64,000 nt of DNA from contig NZ_JASHJX010000002.1 in NCBI RefSeq assembly GCF_030732985.1, positions 1 to 64,000 on the forward strand, read 5' to 3'. Shown here in pieces: positions 23,720 through 33,399 of the stretch. The notes under the pieces were generated by a model. The model was given only the letters and a program-made list of their open reading frames with translations. It searched no databases and had not been told where the DNA came from. This stretch comes from Nioella sp. MMSF_3534. GTDB lineage: Bacteria; Pseudomonadota; Alphaproteobacteria; Rhodobacterales; Rhodobacteraceae. The number at the start of each line of letters is the position of its first letter. The first letter of the stretch is position 1. A program made the position numbers and the translations under genes.

Positions 23720-26278
23720 ATGGCCCGCTACGACCCCAGTGTGATCGAACCGAAATGGCAATCCGCCTGGGAAAAGTCCGGCACGTTCCTCGCCAAGCGC
23801 GATGAGACGAAGCCGAAATACTATGTGCTGGAGATGTTCCCCTACCCGTCGGGCCGCATCCATATCGGCCATGTGCGCAACTACACCATGGGCGACGTCA
23901 TCGCGCGCTACAAGAAATCGACGGGCCATAACGTGCTGCATCCCATGGGGTTCGACGCGTTCGGGATGCCTGCGGAAAACGCCGCCATGGCCTCGGGCGG
24001 GCACCCCAAAACATGGACCTACGAGAATATCGACACGATGGTCGAGCAGATGAAGCCGCTTGGCTTCGGCATCGACTGGAGCCGGATGTTCGCCACCTGC
24101 GACCCGGAATACTACGGCCAGCAACAGGCGCTGTTCCTCGATTTCCTTGAAAAAGGGCTGGTCTACCGCAAGAACGCCATCGTGAACTGGGACCCGGTCG
24201 ATATGACGGTTCTGGCAAATGAACAGGTCGAGGACGGGCGCGGCTGGCGGTCCGGCGCGCTGGTGGAGCGGCGCGAGCTGACCCAGTGGTTCTTCAAGAT
24301 CTCCGACATGTCGGGGGAATTGCTGGACGCGCTGGATACGCTGGATGACTGGCCCGCCAAGGTGCGGCTGATGCAGGAAAACTGGATCGGCAAGTCGCGC
24401 GGTCTGCAATTCTCGTGGTCGCTGACCGAGCCTGCGCATGGGATCGACACGCTCGACGTCTATACAACCCGACCCGACACGCTGATGGGCGCGAGCTTCC
24501 TGGGCATCTCCCCCGACCACCCGCTGACCAAGGCGCTGGAGGCCGAGAACCCCGATCTCGCCGCCAAGGTGGCCGAGATGCGCAAGGGCGGTACCACGGA
24601 AGAAGCCATTGAAAAGGCGGAGAAACTGGGCGCGGATACCGGTCTGCGCGTGCGTCATCCGCTGAACCCCGACTGGGAGATTCCCGTTTGGGTCGCCAAC
24701 TTCATCCTGATGGATTACGGCACCGGCGCGATCTTCGCCTGCCCGGCCCACGACCAGCGCGATCTCGACTTCTGCCGCAAGTATAACCTGCCGGTGATCG
24801 ACACCTTCGTCGCTCTGGATGATCCCAAACCGGTGGAGACAGAGGCTTTCGTGCCCCCCAAAACCGAGAAGGTGAAGTGGATCGACCATTTCGCCGGGCT
24901 GGATGAGGCCACCGGGCAGGAGGCCATCGACGCCACCATTGACTGGATGGAGGCCAAGGGGCTCGGCACCGGCGTGACCAAGTTCCGTCTGCGCGATTGG
25001 GGTCTTTCCCGCCAGCGCTACTGGGGCTGCCCGATTCCCGTGGTGCATTGCGATGCCTGCGGCGTGGTGCCGGAAAAGAAGGAAAACCTGCCCATCGAAC
25101 TGCCCGAGGATGTCAGCTTCGACATACCCGGCAACCCGCTGGACCGGCACCCAACCTGGCGCGACTGTGCCTGCCCGTCCTGCGGTGCGCCTGCCCGGCG
25201 TGAAACCGACACGATGGATACCTTCGTCGATTCGTCCTGGTATTTCGCCCGCTTCACCGCGCCGCGCGCCACGACGCCCACGGATATGGCCGAGGCCGAG
25301 TACTGGATGAATGTCGACCAGTATATCGGCGGCATCGAGCACGCGATTCTGCACCTGCTCTATTCCCGCTTCTTCGCCCGCGCGATGCATATCTGCGGCC
25401 ACCTGCCGGAGAAGTCGAAGGAACCCTTCGATGCGCTCTTTACGCAAGGGATGGTGACGCATGCGATCTTCCAGACCCGCGACGCCAATGGCCGCCCCGT
25501 GTACCACTACCCTGAAGCGGTAGAGATGCGCGATGGCAAGGGGTTCCTCGAGGATGGCACCGAGGTGGAAATCATCCCCTCCGCCAAGATGTCGAAGTCG
25601 AAGAACAACGTCGTCGACCCGATGAACATCATCGCGTCCTACGGCGCCGACACCGCCCGCTGGTTCGTGCTGTCCGATTCCCCGCCCGAACGCGACGTGG
25701 AATGGACCGCCGCCGGGGCCGAGGCCGCGCACCGGCATCTGGGCCGGGTCTGGACCCTGTGCGACCGCATCGCCGCGATGGACGCCGATGCAAAGGGTGA
25801 AGGTGACGTAGACCTGCTGCGCGAGATGCACAAGGCCATCCGTGACGTGACGCTCGGCGTCGAAAGCTTCGGCTTCAACGCGGCGATTGCCCGGCTTTAC
25901 GCCTTCACCAACACGCTGGCCAAATCAAAGGCAGGCGCGGCGGCGCAGAAGCAGGCGATCATGACACTGGCACAGCTGATGTCGCCCATGACCCCGCATC
26001 TTGCGGAAGACATCTGGGCCCATCAGGGTGGCGAGGGTCTTCTGGCCGAGGCCGCCTGGCCGGTAGCGGATGAGGCGATGTTGGTGGAAAACACCGTGAC
26101 CCTGCCCATCCAGATCAACGGCAAGCGGCGGTCGGAAATCACCGTCGCCAAGGATCTGCCCAAGGAAGAGGTTGAAAAGATCGCGCTGGCAGACGACGCT
26201 GTGGTCAAGGCGCTGGCCGGTGGTCAGCCCAAGAAACTGATCGTCGTTCCGGGCCGTATCGTCAATGTCGTCATCTGA
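23720..26278 (+). CDS. leuS: Leucyl-tRNA synthetase
   Basis: 852 residues, full-length class I synthetase that charges leucine tRNA. The ATP-binding HIGH motif is at 48-51 ([13 protein letters not shown]) and KMSKS at 623-627. Between them are the CP1 editing domain ([13 protein letters not shown] and the [16 protein letters not shown] editing pocket) and a zinc-ribbon-like insertion with paired cysteines (CDACG, CPSCG). The C-terminal anticodon-binding and tRNA-binding parts are complete. Its last 14 bases overlap the start of lptE, giving the leuS-lptE-holA operon usual in Rhodobacteraceae and other proteobacteria. Confidence 0.98.
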   Translation: MARYDPSVIEPKWQSAWEKSGTFLAKRDETKPKYYVLEMFPYPSGRIHIGHVRNYTMGDVIARYKKSTGHNVLHPMGFDAFGMPAENAAMASGGHPKTWTYENIDTMVEQMKPLGFGIDWSRMFATCDPEYYGQQQALFLDFLEKGLVYRKNAIVNWDPVDMTVLANEQVEDGRGWRSGALVERRELTQWFFKISDMSGELLDALDTLDDWPAKVRLMQENWIGKSRGLQFSWSLTEPAHGIDTLDVYTTRPDTLMGASFLGISPDHPLTKALEAENPDLAAKVAEMRKGGTTEEAIEKAEKLGADTGLRVRHPLNPDWEIPVWVANFILMDYGTGAIFACPAHDQRDLDFCRKYNLPVIDTFVALDDPKPVETEAFVPPKTEKVKWIDHFAGLDEATGQEAIDATIDWMEAKGLGTGVTKFRLRDWGLSRQRYWGCPIPVVHCDACGVVPEKKENLPIELPEDVSFDIPGNPLDRHPTWRDCACPSCGAPARRETDTMDTFVDSSWYFARFTAPRATTPTDMAEAEYWMNVDQYIGGIEHAILHLLYSRFFARAMHICGHLPEKSKEPFDALFTQGMVTHAIFQTRDANGRPVYHYPEAVEMRDGKGFLEDGTEVEIIPSAKMSKSKNNVVDPMNIIASYGADTARWFVLSDSPPERDVEWTAAGAEAAHRHLGRVWTLCDRIAAMDADAKGEGDVDLLREMHKAIRDVTLGVESFGFNAAIARLYAFTNTLAKSKAGAAAQKQAIMTLAQLMSPMTPHLAEDIWAHQGGEGLLAEAAWPVADEAMLVENTVTLPIQINGKRRSEITVAKDLPKEEVEKIALADDAVVKALAGGQPKKLIVVPGRIVNVVI

Positions 26279-26756
26279 TCGCCGCCATTTCCTGACCCTT
26301 CTGGCCGTGGCCCCGCTTGCGGGCTGCGGCTTTGCACCGGTCTATGCGCCGGGCGGGGCGGGTCAGGCCCTGCGCGGGCAGGTGCTGGTTGCCGCCCCGG
26401 ACACGCGGCTCGGGTTTCAGCTGGTCGCGCGACTGGAGGAACGGCTTGGCCTGCCTCAGGCCGAGACCTACCGGCTCGACTACTTCATCGAGACTTCGGA
26501 AACCGATCTGGCCATCACCGGCACCAATGACATCACCCGTATCAATATCGCGGGCACTGTCCGGTTTACGCTGACCGAAACCGCGACGGATGCGCAGTTG
26601 CTGGCCGATTCGGTTTCGACCTTCACGGCCTATTCCACCACCTCGACCTCGGTCGCGACCACCGCTGCCCGCCGCGACGCGCAGGATCGGCTGATGATCG
26701 CGCTGGCCGATCAGGTCATGTCGCGGCTGCTGGCCTCTTCGCTTCGCTGGTCATGA
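26265..26756 (+). CDS. lptE: LPS-assembly lipoprotein LptE
   Basis: 163 residues. The N-terminus [26 protein letters not shown] has a lipobox (LAGC) preceded by two arginines, then the GCGFxPVY signature of LptE/RlpB. LptE plugs the LptD barrel in the outer membrane and helps insert lipopolysaccharide. The domain shows the family's alternating beta strands ending in a C-terminal helix ([20 protein letters not shown]). It lies between leuS and holA as in most proteobacteria, overlapping both genes. Confidence 0.92.
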   Translation: MSSSDRRHFLTLLAVAPLAGCGFAPVYAPGGAGQALRGQVLVAAPDTRLGFQLVARLEERLGLPQAETYRLDYFIETSETDLAITGTNDITRINIAGTVRFTLTETATDAQLLADSVSTFTAYSTTSTSVATTAARRDAQDRLMIALADQVMSRLLASSLRWS

Positions 26757-27784
26757 AGCTTTCGGCCCGCGACGCCAGCGCCTATTTCGCCAATCCCGAC
26801 CAATCCGCCGCGGGTCTTCTGATTTTCGGGGCCGATGCCATGCGCGTGGCGATCAAGCGGCAGGATGTGATTGCCAAGCTGCTTGGCCCCGGCGCGGAAG
26901 AAGAGATGCGCCTGAGCCGGATCTCCGCCAGCGAGTTGCGCAGCGAAAAGGCCCTGTTGCTAGATGCGGTGAAGGCGGTTGGCTTCTTTCCCGGTCCGCG
27001 TGTAGCCTTTGTTGAGGACGCCGCCGACGGGCTTGCCCCGGTGATTGCGGAAGCGCTGAAGGACTGGCAGCCGGGCGATGCCCAGATCATCGTCACCGCG
27101 CCGCGCGCCCTGCCCGCCAAATCCGCCCTGCGCAAGCTGTTCGAGGGCCACAAGCAAGCCTATTGCGTGGGCATTTACGACGACCCGCCAAGCCGCGCCG
27201 AGATCGAGGAGACGCTGGCAAAATCCGGCGTCACCCAACTTGACCGCGATGCGTCTGCACAGTTGACCGCACTGGCCACCCAACTGGACCCCGGCGATTT
27301 CCGCCAGACGGTTGAGAAACTGGCGCTCTACAAGATCGGTGACCCCACCCCGGTCAGCGTCGCCGATGTATCTGCCTGCGCCCCCGCCACGATCGAGGCC
27401 GGGATGGATGACATCATCACCGCCGCCGCCGAAGGCCAGGTCGCCCAGATCGGCGCGCTCATGCAGAAGCTGACCGGTCAGGGCGTTGCGACCGTGACCC
27501 TGACCATCATGGCCTTGCGCCATTTCCGAACGCTCCACGCCGCCGCGATCCACCCCGGCGGGGCGTCCGCCGGTGTCGGGGCATTGCGCCCCCCCGTTTT
27601 CGGCCCGCGCCGCGACAAGATGATCCGGCAGGCCGGAATGTGGGGATCGGACCGGCTGGAACAGGCCCTTCAGGCGCTGATCGAGCTCGACCTGACACTA
27701 CGCTCCAGCCAGCACGCCCCGCAGGACGCGTTGCTGGAACGCGTGCTGATCCGGCTGGCCACTGTCGCCTCGCGGATGCGCTAG
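26753..27784 (+). CDS. holA: DNA polymerase III subunit delta
   Basis: 343 residues, the clamp-loader delta subunit that opens the beta sliding clamp. It shows the AAA+-like fold without Walker motifs, the FGADAMRVAIKRQDV opening, the LLLDAVKAVGFFPGPRVAFVEDA region and the C-terminal collar domain with MALRHFRTLHAA and HAPQDALLERVLIRLA. It overlaps lptE by ATGA. Length and neighbours agree with HolA. It is convergent with the secreted YkuD_2-like gene, with only nine bases between stops. Confidence 0.94.
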   Translation: MKLSARDASAYFANPDQSAAGLLIFGADAMRVAIKRQDVIAKLLGPGAEEEMRLSRISASELRSEKALLLDAVKAVGFFPGPRVAFVEDAADGLAPVIAEALKDWQPGDAQIIVTAPRALPAKSALRKLFEGHKQAYCVGIYDDPPSRAEIEETLAKSGVTQLDRDASAQLTALATQLDPGDFRQTVEKLALYKIGDPTPVSVADVSACAPATIEAGMDDIITAAAEGQVAQIGALMQKLTGQGVATVTLTIMALRHFRTLHAAAIHPGGASAGVGALRPPVFGPRRDKMIRQAGMWGSDRLEQALQALIELDLTLRSSQHAPQDALLERVLIRLATVASRMR

Positions 27785-27793
27785 GGCAGTCGA

Positions 27794-28762
27794 TCAGCGG
27801 CAGATCGGCAGCTCAAGGGGCGGTTGTTCCGGTAGCGTATCGCGCCATTCGTCGATGATCGGCCGCAGGGTTTCCCGCGTCCAGAACACAGGTGTCTCGA
27901 TTTCCTCCAGGCAGGCCGCGTTCCAGTAGAGTCCCTCCTCTGAGAGGCTCCGCTGCCCAGTCACGGCCTCTGCCACCGCGTTGATATCGCCGGATTCCGG
28001 GTAGATGTAGAGCGTCGTCGGATCCCCCTCAACCAACGAAATGATGTCGCCAGCCACCTCTTCTGACCATGTCGTGCAACCATTGCTCCGCCCGCCATCA
28101 TAGTTGATCAACTGGCCGAAGGGGACAAATCCCTCCGCATCCGCGAAGGGGCTTTCCGGGTCGCTGAAACGGCACTGCCACCGCAAAAACATCGCGACAT
28201 GGCCACCGATTTCCCGTTCCCGCGCGTTGTCGGTTTCGCCCATGCCATCGAACAGCAGAAAGGACCGCTCGAACGGCACTCTGTCGTCGGAATCGCTGAA
28301 ATACCCCTTGAATGAGGTCCGGGTCTCCGCCGTCACATAGGCCCCGCCCATGGTCAGGTTGGATCCTTCCGCATTGCTGAAATGCCGCGCGCATTCCCGT
28401 CCGTTGCGGAAATTGGCCTGCGGCAGATCCCGCCCGCTTCCATAGCCCGACGACACCGCGCGAAACGACTCCTCCTCCTCGCAGATAATGTAGAACCGCT
28501 GCCCCGGCGTTCCGCTGGACGACGTGCTGGGGCGGGTTGCATCCATTGCAAGGTAACAGGGGTTGGATATGCCCGCCTCGCGCACCTGCTCCTGGTACAG
28601 ATCTCGCGCTCTTTGCAGTACCACCAGGGCGATCTGCCCTTCCCCCTGACCCACATGCTGCTGCAACCAGGGTGGAATATCCGTTGTTTGCGCCTGCAAG
28701 GGGTTTATCGCAGCCAAAGCAATCCCGACTGCGAACAATAGGTGCCTTGACCGGCGGTGCAT
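27794..28762 (-). CDS. Secreted L,D-transpeptidase-like protein (YkuD_2 type)
   Basis: 322 residues with a signal peptide (RRSRHLLFAVGIALAAINPLQAQ). A central region reads HFSNAEGSNLTMGGAYVT, then FLLFDGMGETDNAREREIGGHVAM with His188, then GGRSNGCTTWS with Cys229. This order, an FSN-GS segment, an N-A-R-REI-H segment and an S-GC catalytic turn, matches the murein L,D-transpeptidase catalytic domain family PF13645. The predicted site is the periplasm, acting on peptidoglycan cross-links. Several extra cysteines (CYLAMD, CEEEES, CARHF, CRFSD, CLEEI) may form disulfides. The 90-residue C-terminal extension ending ELPICR is not recognised. Confidence 0.72.
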   Translation of the reverse strand: MHRRSRHLLFAVGIALAAINPLQAQTTDIPPWLQQHVGQGEGQIALVVLQRARDLYQEQVREAGISNPCYLAMDATRPSTSSSGTPGQRFYIICEEEESFRAVSSGYGSGRDLPQANFRNGRECARHFSNAEGSNLTMGGAYVTAETRTSFKGYFSDSDDRVPFERSFLLFDGMGETDNAREREIGGHVAMFLRWQCRFSDPESPFADAEGFVPFGQLINYDGGRSNGCTTWSEEVAGDIISLVEGDPTTLYIYPESGDINAVAEAVTGQRSLSEEGLYWNAACLEEIETPVFWTRETLRPIIDEWRDTLPEQPPLELPICR

Positions 28763-28884
28763 CGGACGTCTCCTGTCTGAACAGCCTCGACATCAGCCTA
28801 GCACAATCAGATCGACAAGCGCACGGCCTCTGGACGCCCCCGCCCTCACGCGCCAGACTGCGCCGATGCAACAGGAGGCACAGC

Positions 28885-29475
28885 ATGTACAAAGTGATCG
28901 GCAAGACCCAGACCCGCACCCTGCGCGTGCTATGGGTGCTGGAGGAACTTGGGCTCGCCTACGACCATGTGCAGGCCCCGCCGCGCGACCCCTCCGTCGT
29001 CGCCGTGAACCCGGCGGGCAAGGTTCCGGTCCTGATCGCCGATGGCGTCCCGATCACTGATTCGCTGGCGATCATGACCTATCTGGCCGACCGCCATGCG
29101 GCCCTGACCTTCGCACCCGGCACCATTGACCGCGCCCATCAGGACGCACTGACCCATTTCATCAACGAAGAGTTCGACCAGATCTTCTGGATGGCCGCCC
29201 GTCACAGCTTTGTCCTGCCCGAAGAACACCGCCTGCCTGCGATCAAGGACAGCCTCAAATGGGAATTCGAGCAAAGCCAGCACCGCCTGCTGCCCCGCAT
29301 GTCCGAAACCGGCCCCTTCCTGATGGGTGAAACCATGACCATTGCCGACATCCTGCTGGCCCATTGCCTCAGATGGGCCGTGGGGGCAAAGTTTCCCATC
29401 ATCGACGACCGCATCCATGCCTTCGGCGCGATGATGTTCGACCGCCCCGCCTACAAGAAAGCCGCTGCCGCCTGA
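28885..29475 (+). CDS. Glutathione S-transferase family protein
   Basis: 196 residues from ATG 28885, preceded by AGGAGG. The N-terminal thioredoxin-like domain (YKVIGKTQTRTLRVLWVLEEL, then NPAGKVPVLIADG and the ITDSLAIMTYLADR glutathione-binding turn) is followed by the all-helical C-terminal domain with MGETMTIADILLAHCLRWA. It conjugates or reduces electrophiles with glutathione in the cytoplasm; the true substrate is unknown. The likely catalytic residue is in KTQTRT rather than a classic tyrosine. It is a single gene, divergent from the YkuD_2-like gene. Confidence 0.92.
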   Translation: MYKVIGKTQTRTLRVLWVLEELGLAYDHVQAPPRDPSVVAVNPAGKVPVLIADGVPITDSLAIMTYLADRHAALTFAPGTIDRAHQDALTHFINEEFDQIFWMAARHSFVLPEEHRLPAIKDSLKWEFEQSQHRLLPRMSETGPFLMGETMTIADILLAHCLRWAVGAKFPIIDDRIHAFGAMMFDRPAYKKAAAA

Positions 29476-29512
29476 CGCGCGCCTGCCCCTTCTTCTTGGC
29501 CCAAATACTCCC

Positions 29513-29558
29513 GCCGGAGGCGTTCCTGCCGCGCCGCCGGAGGCGTTCCTGCCGCGCC
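29513..29558. repeat. Exact 23-bp tandem duplication
   Basis: The unit GCCGGAGGCGTTCCTGCCGC plus GCC occurs at 29513-29535 and again at 29536-29558 without a mismatch. It lies next to a degraded copy of the terminator-like repeat (29488-29512), whose hairpin part it has duplicated. Confidence 0.85.
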
Positions 29559-29601
29559 GCCAGTGGATCGTGGAATGTCCGGACCGGTCGGCACCGCCTT
29601 C

Positions 29602-29651
29602 CGTGGCAACGCGGTTCGAGGAGGGCCCCGGAGGGGCTTGACGAGGACCGC
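29602..29651. repeat. Candidate structured-RNA repeat, copy 2
   Basis: After CGTGGCAAC come outer stem GCGGTTC (29611-29617) with GGACCGC (29645-29651), internal loop GAGGAG and TGACGA (identical to copy 1), and inner stem GGCCCC (29624-29629) with GGGGCT (29633-29638), loop GGA. Both stems differ in sequence from copy 1 yet remain paired. It lies 35 bases beyond the stop of the minus-strand flavoprotein gene. Confidence 0.6.
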
Positions 29652-29685
29652 CCCCCGCCGCGACCCGGCCCCGTCCGGGGCGCAA

Positions 29686-30861
29686 TCAGCCGCGCCACGC
29701 CCCCGCGTGCCGCCCGGCCCATAGCCCGGTGGCAAGGCAGCCCGTCAGCAGATACCCCCCTGTCGGGGCCTCCCAGTCCAGCATCTCGCCGGCCACGAAT
29801 GTGCCGGGCCGCGCCCGCAGCATCAGCCCGTCCGAGACCGCCGCCCGCATCACGCCGCCGCCCGTGGAAATCGCCTCATCCAGCGGTCTCGGCCCGGCCA
29901 GCGGCAGATTCAGCGCCTTCAGCTTTGCCGCAAGCGCCTCACCCTCCGACAGAGGTCGCGCGACCTCATTCACCAGGGCCATGCGCACACCCTCCAATCC
30001 CAAAAGCTTGCGCAGATAGTTGGACAGGCTCGCCTTCCCGCGCGGGCGGGCAAGACGCGCGGCCAGATCCTCATGTGTCTGATCCGGGAACAGGTCCAGC
30101 ACCAGCCCTGCCCCTTCGCGCAGCTCGCGATAGAGCGCATAAATGCCACCGCCCTCGACCCCACGTTCGGACACCACGAACTCCGCCCTCACGTCCCGGT
30201 TTCCGGCGCTCAGCAAACAGCCTTTCACCGGGGCCCCGAACCAGCGCGCCATATGCGGTGACCAGGTCACCCGAAACCCCATATTCGCCGGAACGATCGG
30301 GGCCACCTCAACGCCGATCTCCTGCAACCACGGCACCCAGGCCGCATCCGACCCGAGCCGCGCCCAGGATCCGCCGCCAAGCGCCAGTACAGTCACCTCT
30401 GCCTGCACCAGCCGCTGCCCTTGCGGCGTGTCGAAGCGCAGCGCAGAACCCTCGAACCCGGTCCAGCGCCAGCGCAGCCGCATCTCTGCCCCGATCCGCC
30501 CAAGCCAGGCCCGCAGCAAGGGCGATGCCTTCATCACCTTTGGAAACACCCGACCGGATGATCCCGTGAACACCGGTTGCCCCAGCCCCTCGGACCAGGC
30601 CTTCACATCTGTTGGGCCGAACGCCTGCAACATCGGCGTCAGCCAGTCTTCAGCCGCGCCATAGGCCGCGAGGAATCGCGCGCATGGCTCGTCCTTTGTC
30701 AGGTTCAACCCCGATTTGCCTGCCATCAGCAGTTTGCGCCCGGCCGAGGGCTTTGCCTCGACAATCACCACAGTGCGCCCGGCACGCGTCATGGACTCGG
30801 CGGCCATCAGACCGGCTGGTCCTGCCCCAATCACAACCGCGTCCAGTTTTTCGGTTTGCAT
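29686..30861 (-). CDS. HI0933/YhiN-family flavoprotein
   Basis: 391 residues. The N-terminal dinucleotide-binding motif VVIGAGPAGLMAAESM and the glutamate at the end of the second strand (VVIVEAKPSAGRKLLMAGKSGLN) bind FAD, and the GRKLLMAGKSG segment is typical of the HI0933/YhiN family (NAD(P)/FAD-dependent oxidoreductases of unknown substrate). The C-terminal ISTGGGVM and GEMLDWEAPTGGYLLTGCLATG-type FAD loop are present. The shorter form in Rhodobacteraceae is annotated TIGR03862. No partner gene suggests a pathway. Confidence 0.88.
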   Translation of the reverse strand: MQTEKLDAVVIGAGPAGLMAAESMTRAGRTVVIVEAKPSAGRKLLMAGKSGLNLTKDEPCARFLAAYGAAEDWLTPMLQAFGPTDVKAWSEGLGQPVFTGSSGRVFPKVMKASPLLRAWLGRIGAEMRLRWRWTGFEGSALRFDTPQGQRLVQAEVTVLALGGGSWARLGSDAAWVPWLQEIGVEVAPIVPANMGFRVTWSPHMARWFGAPVKGCLLSAGNRDVRAEFVVSERGVEGGGIYALYRELREGAGLVLDLFPDQTHEDLAARLARPRGKASLSNYLRKLLGLEGVRMALVNEVARPLSEGEALAAKLKALNLPLAGPRPLDEAISTGGGVMRAAVSDGLMLRARPGTFVAGEMLDWEAPTGGYLLTGCLATGLWAGRHAGAWRG

Positions 30862-30927
30862 CCGCGCTTGCCTCGTCCCGGGTTTGCACCATCCTATGGC
30901 TCAGAACAGCGCAGGACCACACGCGAA

Positions 30928-31233
30928 ATGGACGAAACGCCGATCTGCCCCCTCTGCGGGCGACCGATCCCGCCGCACGCGAAGCAGAGCCTTCATCACC
31001 TGATCCCACGCCTGCGCGGCGGCAAGGGCGGACCGACCGTTTTGCTGCACCAGATCTGTCACAACGAGATTCACGCGACCCTGTCGGAAACAGAGCTCGC
31101 ACGCGATTTCAACACGATCGAAGCGCTTCAGGCGCAACCGAGGTTGAGCAAGTTCATCGCCTGGGTGCGAAAGCGCCCTGCCGATTTCCACTCGAAGTCC
31201 CCCGGTGCGCGACGGGGCTGGCAATCACGCTGA
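30928..31233 (+). CDS. Small HNH-type nuclease-like protein
   Basis: 101 residues from ATG 30928. A zinc-binding CPLC (Cys7, Cys10) is followed by LHHLIPR (His23, His24), a GG-containing turn, and [10 protein letters not shown] with Cys44 and further histidines, the layout of an HNH/beta-beta-alpha-metal nuclease finger. A tail of about 50 residues is basic ([14 protein letters not shown]). It is a standalone nuclease domain with no restriction or phage genes near, so a housekeeping DNA or RNA role is possible. It is divergent from the flavoprotein gene and convergent with dapB. Confidence 0.78.
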   Translation: MDETPICPLCGRPIPPHAKQSLHHLIPRLRGGKGGPTVLLHQICHNEIHATLSETELARDFNTIEALQAQPRLSKFIAWVRKRPADFHSKSPGARRGWQSR

Positions 31234-31264
31234 TCCACCGGTTCTCGGCTGCTTCAGGGCTGGT

Positions 31265-32077
31265 TCAACGCATTCCCAGAACGTCGAGCATATCGAAGCG
31301 GCCGGGGCCTTTACCCTGACCCCAAAGCGCGGCCTTGAGCGCCCCACGCGCGAAGATGGCTCGGTCGGTGGCGACGTGGCGCAGGACGATGCGTTCGCCC
31401 TGACCGGCAAAGAGCACGTCATGTTCGCCGACAATATCGCCGCCACGAATGGCGGAGAAGCCGATATGCCCGCGCTGGCGGGCGCCGGTGATGCCGTCGC
31501 GGCCCGAATCCTTCGCGACATTGAGGTCGATGCCCCGGCCATCCGCCGCGGCCTGCCCCAGCATAAGCGCGGTGCCAGAGGGGGCATCGACCTTGTGGTG
31601 ATGGTGGGCCTCGATCACCTCGATATCGAAATCTTCGTCCAGCGCGGCCGCCACCTGTTTGGTGATCTGCACCAGCAGGTTCACGCCAAGGCTCATATTG
31701 CCCGCCTGGATGATCGTGGCGTGGCGGCTGGCATGGGTCAGCGCCTGATCGTGGCTGTCATTCATGCCGGTGGTGCCAATCACGTGGACGCAGCGGGCCT
31801 GAGCGGTCAGTTGGGCGTGGGCGACGGTGGCGTCAGGCGAGGTGAAGTCGATCACCGCCTGCGCATTGACGATGGCGTCAATCGGATCGGCATGGACCAT
31901 GACGCCGGTCGCGGCCCCGCCCATGCATTCGCCCAGGTCGCGGCCTGCCCAGTCATGGCCCGCGCGTTCCGTCACGGCGACCAGATGCGCGGCGTCGCTT
32001 TCGTTTACCAGTTTGATCAACATCTGCCCCATTCGGCCCGATGCCCCCATGACTGCGATTGCGGTGCTGCCCTGCAT
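31265..32077 (-). CDS. dapB: 4-hydroxy-tetrahydrodipicolinate reductase
   Basis: 270 residues from the ATG at 32077 ([11 protein letters not shown]), supported by AAGGA upstream; longer reading upstream would cross rbfA on the other strand. It reduces hydroxytetrahydrodipicolinate with NAD(P)H in lysine and diaminopimelate synthesis. The nucleotide-binding [11 protein letters not shown] is at 9-19, then the IGTTGM segment, and the catalytic [16 protein letters not shown] motif with its conserved histidine and lysine. The length is standard. It is divergent from rbfA, a common arrangement in this family. Confidence 0.96.
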   Translation of the reverse strand: MQGSTAIAVMGASGRMGQMLIKLVNESDAAHLVAVTERAGHDWAGRDLGECMGGAATGVMVHADPIDAIVNAQAVIDFTSPDATVAHAQLTAQARCVHVIGTTGMNDSHDQALTHASRHATIIQAGNMSLGVNLLVQITKQVAAALDEDFDIEVIEAHHHHKVDAPSGTALMLGQAAADGRGIDLNVAKDSGRDGITGARQRGHIGFSAIRGGDIVGEHDVLFAGQGERIVLRHVATDRAIFARGALKAALWGQGKGPGRFDMLDVLGMR

Positions 32078-32194
32078 GATCCCGATCCTTTGGCAAAATC
32101 CTGCCCCTGCTCTAGCGCACCTAACCACCGCGTGAAAGCCGTTGCTTGCGGGGGGCGGGGTGATCCCATAAGTGGGGGGCAAAGGATGATGGCC

Positions 32195-32611
32195 ATGGCA
32201 AAGAACAAGTTTCACGACGGACCCGGACCCTCGCAGCGGCAGTTGCGGGTGGGCGAACTGATCCGGCGCACCCTGTCGGATGTGCTGATGCAGGGGGATA
32301 TCCACGACCCCGAGTTGAACGCGATGTCGATCACGGTGAGCGAGGTTCGCACCTCGCCCGATCTGAAGATTGCGACCGTCTATGTGTTGCCCCTTGGTGG
32401 TGGTCATCGGCAGGAGGCCATTCAGGCGTTGAAGCGCAACAAGGGTGAGCTGCGGCGGGTCATCACCAAGAAGATGAACCTGAAATATGCGCCCGACTTC
32501 CGGTTCCTGATCGACGAGACCTTCGACAAGATGGACGAGGCGCGTGCGCTGTTCCAACAGGAGAAAGTGCGGCAGGATCTGGACCACGCAGAGGGTGACG
32601 GCGAGGACTGA
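32195..32611 (+). CDS. rbfA: 30S ribosome-binding factor A
   Basis: 138 residues from ATG 32195 (MAKNKF), since AAGGA sits eight bases before it; ATGs at 32186 and 32189 are in frame. RbfA is a small KH-fold protein that binds the 30S subunit during 16S 5'-end maturation and cold adaptation. Family features: [16 protein letters not shown], then [21 protein letters not shown] and [18 protein letters not shown]. It leads the rbfA, phosphodiester glycosidase-like, truB series, in which rbfA and truB are usual partners. Confidence 0.95.
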   Translation: MAKNKFHDGPGPSQRQLRVGELIRRTLSDVLMQGDIHDPELNAMSITVSEVRTSPDLKIATVYVLPLGGGHRQEAIQALKRNKGELRRVITKKMNLKYAPDFRFLIDETFDKMDEARALFQQEKVRQDLDHAEGDGED

Positions 32612-32612
32612 G

Positions 32613-33356
32613 ATGCGTTGGCTGACCGTTTCGCTGATGATGCTGGCCGCTTCGGCGGTGCAGGCAACCGAATGCCGGCAGGACCAGTTCGACGGGGCTG
32701 CCTTCACGATTTGCGAAGTGGATCTGACCCGCGAGGACCTGCGCCTGTTCCTGCGTGACGAGGCCGGCAATATCCTTGGCAATTTCTCTCGTGTCGAACG
32801 CAACCTTGCCCCCGGCCAGCGGCTTGGCTTTGCCGTGAATGCTGGCATGTTCCATGACGATCGCAGGCCCGTGGGGCTGTATATCGAGGATGGCCAGCAG
32901 GAAATGCGGGTCGTCACATCGGATGGGCCGGGAAATTTCGGGCTGCTGCCCAATGGGGTGTTCTGCATTCAGGCGGGCCGTGCACGGGTGATCGAAAGCC
33001 GCGCCTATGCGGCGAACCCGCCCGACTGCCGCTATGCCACGCAATCGGGGCCGATGCTGGTCATTGACGGGGCGCTGCATCCGCGATTTCTGCCGGACAG
33101 CACATCTCTGAACATCCGCAACGGGGTAGGCGTCGACGCGACCGGCACCCGCGCGATCTTCGCGATTTCCGACAGGGCGGTGAATTTCGATCATTTCGGG
33201 CGGCTCTTCCGCGATCATCTGGGCACGCCCAATGCGCTTTACCTGGATGGGCGCGTCTCGCGGCTCTATGCGCCGGACTTGGGGCGTGACGATTTCGGGT
33301 TTCAACTGGGTCCCATTCTGGGGACGGTTGTTGACGAGTCGGGCAAGTCCCGCTAG
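32613..33356 (+). CDS. Secreted phosphodiester glycosidase family protein (NAGPA/DUF2233)
   Basis: 247 residues, starting one base after the rbfA stop. It has a signal peptide ([18 protein letters not shown]) and then the DUF2233 domain: [61 protein letters not shown] and [14 protein letters not shown]. The domain resembles the human uncovering enzyme that cleaves GlcNAc phosphodiesters; bacterial versions are periplasmic with mostly unknown substrates, sometimes cell-wall sugars. Its insertion between rbfA and truB is frequent in Rhodobacteraceae as I recall. Catalytic details cannot be confirmed here. Confidence 0.85.
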   Translation: MRWLTVSLMMLAASAVQATECRQDQFDGAAFTICEVDLTREDLRLFLRDEAGNILGNFSRVERNLAPGQRLGFAVNAGMFHDDRRPVGLYIEDGQQEMRVVTSDGPGNFGLLPNGVFCIQAGRARVIESRAYAANPPDCRYATQSGPMLVIDGALHPRFLPDSTSLNIRNGVGVDATGTRAIFAISDRAVNFDHFGRLFRDHLGTPNALYLDGRVSRLYAPDLGRDDFGFQLGPILGTVVDESGKSR

Positions 33357-33399
33357 CAGCATCGCCTTTCCGGGACGTTTGACACGAGAGGTGCGGGCC

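Noticed and set aside
32078-32968. A 297-codon upstream extension of dapB
   Set aside because: It lies opposite rbfA and the DUF2233 gene; DapB starts normally at 32077.
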